Source: Patagioenas fasciata (taxonomy: Eukaryota; Chordata; Aves; Columbiformes; Columbidae). From it: a stretch of 64,000 nucleotides of DNA. Below, piece by piece: positions 51,601 to 60,600 of the stretch. The stretch is from NCBI RefSeq assembly GCF_037038585.1, contig NC_092526.1, forward strand, positions 40,249,501 through 40,313,500, read 5' to 3'. Positions within the stretch are counted from its first letter, which is position 1; every line of letters begins with the position of its first letter. The notes under the pieces are model-generated. The model did no database searches, had not been told where the DNA came from, and worked only from the letters and a program-made list of their open reading frames with translations. The position numbers and the translations under genes were made by a program.

Positions 51601-54600
51601 TGAGGGGTGACTCATTCATGGGGATCAATATGGAAAGGGGGAGTGTCAGGAGGATGGAGCCAGGCTCTTCTCAGTGACAACCAGTGATAGGACAAGGGGC
51701 AATGGGTGTAAACTGGAACACAGGAGGTTCCACTTAAATCTGAGAAGAAACTTCTTCCTGGTGAGGGTGTCAGAGCCTGGCCCAGGCTGCCCAGGGAGGT
51801 TGTGGAGTCTCCTTCTCTGCAGACATTCAAACCCGCCTGGACACCTTCCTGTGGAACCTCAGCTGGGTGTTCCTGCTCCATGGGGGGATTGCACTGGATG
51901 AGCTTTCCAGGTCCCTTCCAACCCCTGACATTCTGGGATTCTGTGATCTCAAGGACTGAAAAGCTCAGCAATGCCAGAATTCCAACCAAAAGTCTGCCCA
52001 TTTTTTGTGCGGACATCAGAAGCCCAAGATGGCTCAGATGAGGTAGTGACTGTGCACCCTCATGTCTGTACATCAGGAGAGCAACCATATAGGAATCATC
52101 ACTGCCATCACAAGGCTTTTAGCGACCTCTTCTCGGCAGAAGAGGCTCCGACAGGGCCAGCTCAAGCAGAGTTCCTGTTGCGGTTCATCCACACGTACAC
52201 ACCTGATCACAGAGATGGATTATGTTGTTTATATCTTCTTCTGATACTTCTGTCCCCATGGAAATCTCAGCGGCAGCCTTCACATCTGCCTCGATCTCCT
52301 CCGGTACGATGTCAGAAACGTCAGAGGAGGCAAAATTGCTCCTGTCTCCTGTGGGGGACAGATGAAAGCGAGTTTGTGCTGGGGGCGAGATGAACTAGTA
52401 AAAAAAGCACAGAAACAGATGAAGATAAAAGGCCAAAATAACAACAGTAAGTCAAGTCTGCTGTCATCCTATTCCAAACTCCCAAAACATAGGTCAGTGT
52501 TCTGCCTTTATGTTTATACTAGCTGAGAAGGGCTGGAAATGTTCAATTTGAAACTAGAAAGAAGTGCCCTACACTGTAACTCTGAGTACTTCACCTTTTC
52601 AGCAGCTGCTTGCTGCAAAATTTTCAGTTGCATTATTACAGAGGAAGAATTCCAGGAAGCAAGCAGTTACTTACCACTAACCAAACCTATGTAATTCTTC
52701 CTGCGACTGGGGGAAAAAAAGCTCCCTTACAACCGCAAGTCTCTCTCTGCACCGCAAACTTCATTATTAAAAAAAATAATAAAAGAATCATGAATAGAAA
52801 GCTTCTGCCTCCTCATTACTCACCAACTTTCCGCACACATTTACAATACGTTAGGTTATCTGTGATGATTTTGCCCAGTTCGGGGAAGTGCCAGCCATAC
52901 CATTCCCTGCAGCGCATGATGTAGTTATTCAGTTCTTTGTCCAAGTCATCAAGAAGCGCTAAGAGAAAGAAAAACGGATGTTTTTCTCTGAAAAGGTAAT
53001 CTGAAGATGGAAAACTCTCAAATCGACAAATTGAAGCAGCAGAAAGGGAGATAGGCTGAAGTATTTTATCCCATAAGACTGGAGTGAAACATAAGCTGCA
53101 GCACGTTAGAAATCTGTACTTTTCTACATGATGCCAGGCACAATATTTGAGAAATATTAGTATTCCCATGCGTGCGGTGTGAAAGTTTAATCCCTGGGAC
53201 TGCCCTGGACAGACTCCTTGAAGAGCTGCAGAGCACGCTCCCCTGGACATGGAGCAGCAGCCAGTTCTTATTCCTGTTAATATTCCAGTTTTTACTCCTC
53301 TCTGTCAAAGCACTAGACACAAGATTGATGTTAAACTTAGCCATGTATTAAACTTTAAGGTAAAACATGTTTTAATGATGAGAAACCGATCTTTTATTCA
53401 ATTACTTGACTTAAAAGAATGTATTAAGTTGCCTTTATAATATAAATGTAGCAAACACAAACCCAACAGGCTCACCACTTACCAGATATGACCAATAACA
53501 CAATTTAAAACATGAAGTATAACACCCACAGCATATGTTCCTGCAGAACCCTAAGGCTAAAATATTTCCCTCTAACGCAATACCAACATTCCCATCTGTT
53601 GTCTCAGCGGTAGTGACGAATGAACTGAATTAAATCATGAATTTCAGCTTAACTATGTTCCATCATTGACAACAGTCTGGGAATTAATGTTCCAAACAGG
53701 ATTCCTCACCAGTGCTTCACAGTGAGCACGCCGATCACGATGTGGATGGCTTCACGAGGAACAAGCTTTCCTAGCTGTGTTTACAATTTTGGTTTGTTTT
53801 CCATTAAGAAAGCAAGGAGATGGAATGCAGCATTACACGCTGCGGCGGGTTTTACGTGCCTAACGTAAGAGTTTATTTCTACGTTGTCCTCTATGCAAGA
53901 TGGTACCAAAACATCAGGTCAGAAAACGCTGCTCTGTGGGGCCGCTGCTCCCATCACCGCTCAGAAAGGAAACCTGTTGGCGAGCAAAATCCCCAGAAGA
54001 CTGAACTCACACAGCCCGTGTTTCAGCTGATCTCTATGCTACGAAAAAGTGGACATCAGATTACTGTATCACCCTAAAAACGTTCCTGCTTGTGCAAAAC
54101 CCTACTAAGAAAGCACACCTTGCACCTAGCTGAACACCAGCGCCCCTTTGCCAAAACACGTCGGGAGGAAGCTGACAGCAATACTTTCCTGTAAATGATG
54201 TAAAGAAGTCAGCTGTCCTAAACCAAACCCATTAATACTTAAGCTCTGAATATACTTACAAATTGCCTGGATAATCATGGTATCTACTTTGTCGGGGCTG
54301 AACTTCAGCTTGTATCGGGAAAGGCTGAGGAGACAGAAACGCAGTTTCATCAGCATCCTAACGCCATGGCGACGAGTTCCGCAGCAGCCCTGACCCGCGG
54401 ACGCACACAGACCCCAAGGGCTGTGCCACGAAATCGGCTGGCGGTTTCTTCCCTTCTTTACACGCGGTTCCCCACAAAAAGTATTTGTCAACTGTGCCTC
54501 CAGTTCCGCAGCGGCCGGAGGCAATCCCCAAAACTGTATCCACCCAGCAGCAAGTATCAGGAACGCTAATGTGAAGCGACAGGAGAAACCTCCTGGAACA

Positions 54601-57600
54601 GATTCTCACTGTCAGAGAAAGCCATTATCATCTGGCTTTAATGTATGTTTAAAAGTTCTTGGTATGCTGCAGCAGAAGATACTTGATATCAATGAGGACT
54701 TGCACCTTCAAAGTTCTTCTTCAATATTAATGCCAATTTTCTAAGCAAACACATATGCATATTTGTAAGGAATTAGCTGGAGAGAAGCAGTTCTCTAACT
54801 TGTTGATGGCTCACGGACAGGACAAGCGCAAGTCAGAATATGGATTAAATTACTCATGGATGAATGCCTGACCCCACGGTGATGCAACGATTTTGTATTT
54901 AACTACTGCTCCACTAAAGCTAAAGGGCAGTGGCAGTAAGGTGAGAAGACAACTCTGCCTTTAACATTTACATTATGTATTACACGGGTGTTTATTCTGG
55001 CATAAATCAGCAAATACGGCATCCACCTTATGTCTCTGTGGCAACGGAGTTTTAAATGACCCATTTGACTGCTACAGAGACGTTTTAAACCAAATCGTGA
55101 AGTAACGTAACATGCAAAGGAAAGCTCTCAACTTCAAATTCAGGTGAAGATTAAGCCTTTCCCTAAAGGGTGGGTGCAAACTGGAAAGCCCTTCCTTTAA
55201 AAAACAAGATTTCAGATAAAAGCGTGCCTTAACTTGGAGAGTGTGGAACCCCAGGTTCGAGTATAACTTGGGGAATGACCTATTCAAGAGCAGTGTAGGG
55301 GAAAGGGACCTGGGGGTCCTGGGGACAGCAGGGTGACCATGAGCCAGCACTGGGCCCTTGTGGCCAGGAAGGCCAATGGTACCTGGGGTGGGTTAGAAGG
55401 GGGTGGTCAGTAGGTCAGAGAGGTTCTCCTGCCCCTCTACTCTGCCCTGGGGAGACCACACCTGGAATATTGTGTCCAGTTGTGGCCCCTCAGTTCCAGA
55501 AGGACAGGGAACTGCTGGAGAGAGTCCAGCGCAGCCACCAAGATGCTGAAGGGAGTGGAGCATCTCCCGTGTGAGGAAAGGCTGAGGGAGCTGGGGCTCT
55601 GGAGCTGGAGAAGAGGAGACTGAGGGGGGACTCATTCATGGGGATCAATATGGAAATGGGGAGTGTCAGGAGGATGGAGCCAGGCTCTTCTCGGTGACAA
55701 CCAGTGATAGGACAAGGGGCAATTGGTACAAACTGGAACACAGGAGGTTCCACTCAAATCTGAGAAGAAACTTGTTCCTGGTGAGGGTGGCAGAGCCTGG
55801 CCCAGGCTGCCCAGGGAGGTTGTGGAGTCTCCTTCTCTGCAGACATTCAAACCCGCCTGGACACCTTCCTGTGGAACCTCAGCTGGGTGTTCCTGCTCCA
55901 TGGGGGGATTGCATTGGATGAGCTTTCCAGGGCCCTTCCAACCCCTGACATTCTGGGATGCTGTGATTCAGAGACACTGCCAGCAACGCGGCAGAGCCGA
56001 GGACACGGAGCGGGGTGAAAGGGACTCACCTGTGCGCCAGCCCCAGACACATGGCTGCCATCTCTCGGGAAGGGAGGCCGGTGATCAGGCCCTCGATCTG
56101 CGAGCGAATCCCTCGCATCAGCTCCGTAACCATCGGGCTGTGGATACAGCTCAAATTCAGCTTGTCCTGCAAGACAGAAACCAGCGGCCCACAGTCAGGC
56201 ATAACAACAACATTCCTCAAAGCCCTTCTGTCTCGCTGCACCCGGTTTTCCCTCTGCAGCCCTGCGATCACACAAGAGGTTCAGTCATCTCTGACTCTCA
56301 AGGTAGGGACAACCCCAGTTCCCCACACAGTGACAATTCCAGACTGAAGAGATTTATAATTAATGCTCTATCTGCTATGCAGACATTAGAACTGAAGATG
56401 TGAGATTTTGCAGTTTACTAGAAACTGTTTGGCCACAGAGAGAAAATTCAGAGGTAGAGGGTTGGGGGTTTTGAGTTTTTTTTCAGAAAACAAAACTGAA
56501 TGATCAGTTCAAAGTTCTTGGTATTATTCACTTTAATGCTAAATCCTCCTCATTTTGCAGTCTGCATAAGTCTAAGCTAACACAAGGAGGTGGTCAGAAA
56601 AAAAACAATCAGATGGGAACCCAGTATTTGACACCTAACAGACATCCCATCTGCTTTTTGGATGCAATCATTAGGGAAACTGATTTTTTAATCTGCTGGG
56701 CTCCTAACAAATACTTCAGAGAGAAATCAAGCAAACCTGAACACCTCAGAGCGCTTTTACTGCATCATCCACTTGAGTACCTGAGATGCCATCTTCCCAG
56801 TACAAAAGCAGTACCCGTTTGATCATAAGGACCACATATCTCCCACAGATTCCATTGCTAGTAACTGCAAAATCTCTGGAATCTGACCGTAAGATTTCAG
56901 CAGCCTGAGGCAGAAGGAAGAATGGCAGAATCCGCTATCACCTTTATGACACCTCCAAGTTTGGCATCTGCGACCGCCAGCTGTTCATGGGCATCTTTTG
57001 CCACTATCTTCTTGAGAATCTTCTTCAAGTTCTTGCTGAGCTTGCCTTCTACAAGGGCTGTGGAAGCTGTACAGAACAAAAAGACCAAAGATGTAGTTTC
57101 TTTCCCCTCCCAAACCCTGTAAAAATAGTTCTCCTAACTTGGTATTTTCATTTTAACTGCCCACAGTAGCTCTAGTCCGAACTGCAATGCTACTTTGCCA
57201 TGCAGCAGCTGAAATCAAAATAGAAGACAATTACATACTTGCTCCTTTGGAGGCCTAAATGAAAAACCTTCCTCCCAGTTGCCTCTCCTTTCTCCATGTG
57301 GTTTCAGTTCTATTTCTGCCAATTTTGTTTAAGGATCTCTAGGAACAGTATGCCATGTGCTTTAGATATACCTTTAACATTTCTGAAGGCAAAGCTATGC
57401 AGGAACATTTTGTGTACTATTTAATTAACCAATTGTTTTCCAGGTCCCTTGGTCAGCAACCATGATATCCTGCATTGAGTAACAGCTTATTGACATCCTC
57501 TGCCAATGATTATGTGCTGTCTAGAGCCCAACAAGGAGTGATGCCAAACACATTGACTGGGCAGTTAGACACAAACCCTTCTAATACAGCACCCAGCCTG

Positions 57601-60600
57601 AAGAACTTTAAAAGGCCATTCTTCATTCTCAAGCATTAATAGATCTGCAAAAGCTTTACAGTACCGCACAATATATTTTTAAGCAGACACTTATACAATT
57701 CTCTGTGCTCCACTGAACTTCTATGATTGATGCACCATCTTCATCAGGGTAAACACAGCAGAAGCCAGGGATTGTTCATTTCCAGCAGCTTACTGAAAGC
57801 TGAGGGTAAAAATCTAAGTGCTGTGCTGAGCCTCCTCTCAACCTTTCTACGACGTAGATAGGTTTCCACCTTCCAAGCCGGTCAATAGCTCCTAACCCAC
57901 TGAAAACACCACACACATAGCCCACCCTTCAAAATCAACATGATGTACGTAGTTTGAATAGCCTCTCCCATTTCATGGATAAGCCAACCTGAAGCAAAGT
58001 AGCAGAAGTTTTGGTTTTGTTTGTTTGTTTCTAGGGTTTTTTTAATTGTTTGTTTTTTTGTTTGTTTGTTTGTTTTTTCCTATGAGGTGGCTTTTGTTTG
58101 TTTGTTTCTTGGTTTTGAATCACTGTAACTACATGATACATTATCTGAATCCAAATCTATGCAAAAGCAACAAAATCCAAAGAATATGCCAGGGAGAGGA
58201 ATATACAGCAGCTTCAATCTCAGTAGTTTCACTTCCAACTCCTGTATGATGGTAGTGTCTCCATTCTTGTTTCCTTGGCTTCCTTTAGAAGCTATTTCTA
58301 CCCCATCAGAATACAAAGATCCATTCTCTAGTCATAGGTGTGATGGGGAACATTCCCTTGCTGCTGTCATACAGCAACAGGCACACCAGTTCTGAACGAT
58401 TAGGTACAACTTTTATCCTTTCTCTTCAAACTAGCCCACAGCATCAAGCAGTTAACTGTTGAATTAGTAAAAAATTATCGAACATAAGGCTTTTTGTTTA
58501 AACTCCTGAATTTATTCTAAGATTACAGGCTTCTTTTTTTTGGGGGGTGAAAAAACACAGGTGTAATATGCATCCATAAAACAAGGGCAGTTTTAATAAT
58601 CTGTGTACTCTGCTGTGCCTGTTGTCTCAGTGGTAGTGACGAAATGTTGACTCAAATCAGTTATATTCAGCTTCAAGAAGAATCCATCATTGACAACAGG
58701 CTACAGATAGCAGACAAACCTACATGCTGCTCACTGGTGAGCTGCTTGGGAATAAATACGGCAGGAAAAATGAGACTTTACTACATCCCTACTGCACTAT
58801 AGACTGGATGGACGACCTCATCAACCAACAGGACCAGTTGACTTTGTAAACTTTGCGATTTAAACACTAAGCAAAGGAACAGAGCAGGGATGGAGGGAAG
58901 TAATGAGTGAACTAGTGCACGACAAGGATTTTCTGGTTTTGTAAGAATGGTGTCAACTCACCAGCAAGTGCTTCTGTTGTGTCCTGAAATTTTTCGAAGT
59001 GTTTCAGCTTTACTCTACAGAAGAAAAATACAAGTGTGTAAACAAAGGGACATAAACCAGATGCTAGAACCATTATACTTTTTTTTCTGCCTCTGCTACT
59101 CCAGTTCCCGTCTTCTTCCCAAGACTGCGAGAGAGCAGAGATCGATATCCAGATCCTCAAAAACAAGCAAGAGCACTAAACCTGCTGATCAAGTTTGAGC
59201 CTGATCGAACTATTCAGCCAGGTCCCACAAATTTTATTATAAAAAAAAAAGGAATTTTGATTTGGTATTTCTAGGACCAACACAATCAGAAGACCTAAGC
59301 CTCCTTTTTGTTTAGTAGTTCATACTTAAAGACAGACATCAACCATCTGAATCTCAGCACTGCGCCCTGATTAAGTGCCGATAGCATCTTCCCACTCCTC
59401 TTCAAAAGGAACCCGTCTCTGTGGAATGCACAGTTCACATTTAACAGGCTTTGCAGCCAAATGCACCTTCAAAGCCTTTAAAACTGGGCTGATTCATTGC
59501 TCAGGAACCCTCAAGTCCTTCCTTGTAATTAGATGTTTAGAATACAAGTTGCGAGCTGAAAACAAACAACAGAACGTCCGCCTGTGCCCTCCCTAACTGC
59601 TGACCAGAGCCACAAACTGTACGGATGGTGCTTAACGGTCCCCGTGGGATCCTCTCCCCCTCACGCAGGCTGGGGTGTTGACATCTAGGCTTACAGCTCA
59701 GGAGCTCTCTCAATCCAGTAAATTCCTTGTCAGGGCCGGGCATTTGGCTAATCTGGCTCTGATTAACCGCCGTGCTTTGTGAGTCAAGTGTCTGCGAAGG
59801 TAGCAAGGTCACAGATAAAGCTGGGTGCTGGCGTTAAGCCTTCGTACAGCCCAACAGAAGCTCCAGGCTCATCCTGATGACTTTTCAGACAGGCATGAGA
59901 GAGAGGAGCTACTTTGATTGGAGGGGAGATGTATTAAGAGCCACGTTCCGTCTAGCAAGCGGCCAAGACAAAGTTTCCAAGACAAGATTAACAACACTAC
60001 AAGCAGGAAGATGCGGGATATTCTGTCCTCTCCTCTAAACACTGTTACAGAGCGGGATAAATCCAAATCACAAGGCACGGCTTGTTCAGAGGAGTCCGTT
60101 ACAACCAAAGGTGGTTAGAAATCTTCCAAACAAAGCACCCCGGGCAGACTGGGCAGCAAAGCACCGCTGTCCCCAGCTCCAGGACACGGTGCTGGCCAGG
60201 CCAGCACGCACTGCAGTCCCTGTGCCAGCACTTGCCGGCGGCATCGGCAACACCACCAACTCTCAACTCACAGCCACGCACGTGTTTTTAGTTTCACATG
60301 AATTAAACTTGTTTTTTTTTTTTTCTTAAGAACTTCCTGTGAGCACAAAAAACCTGTTATTTCAGCCAGTTCCAGCATTACGAGCTTGGATGTTCTTGTC
60401 AAAGCAGCCAGATCTCCTTAAAATATTATTTAATTTTTTGCTTCAGTGGCACATGGTAATGACTTCTGTGGCTTAATCTCATTGCAAGGAAAAATCAGTT
60501 ATTTCTTTCACTTTGATATTCCAATTTAGGCTTCCCTGAGAATCTAACTTCACATTATCATTGTTCACAGCTCTTAGGTTTTACAATGCTGCAAAATAAA

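Noticed and set aside
57725..57760. CTGATGA-like C box on the minus strand in intron 3
   Set aside because: No D box at a suitable distance, no terminal stem and no rRNA-like guide.
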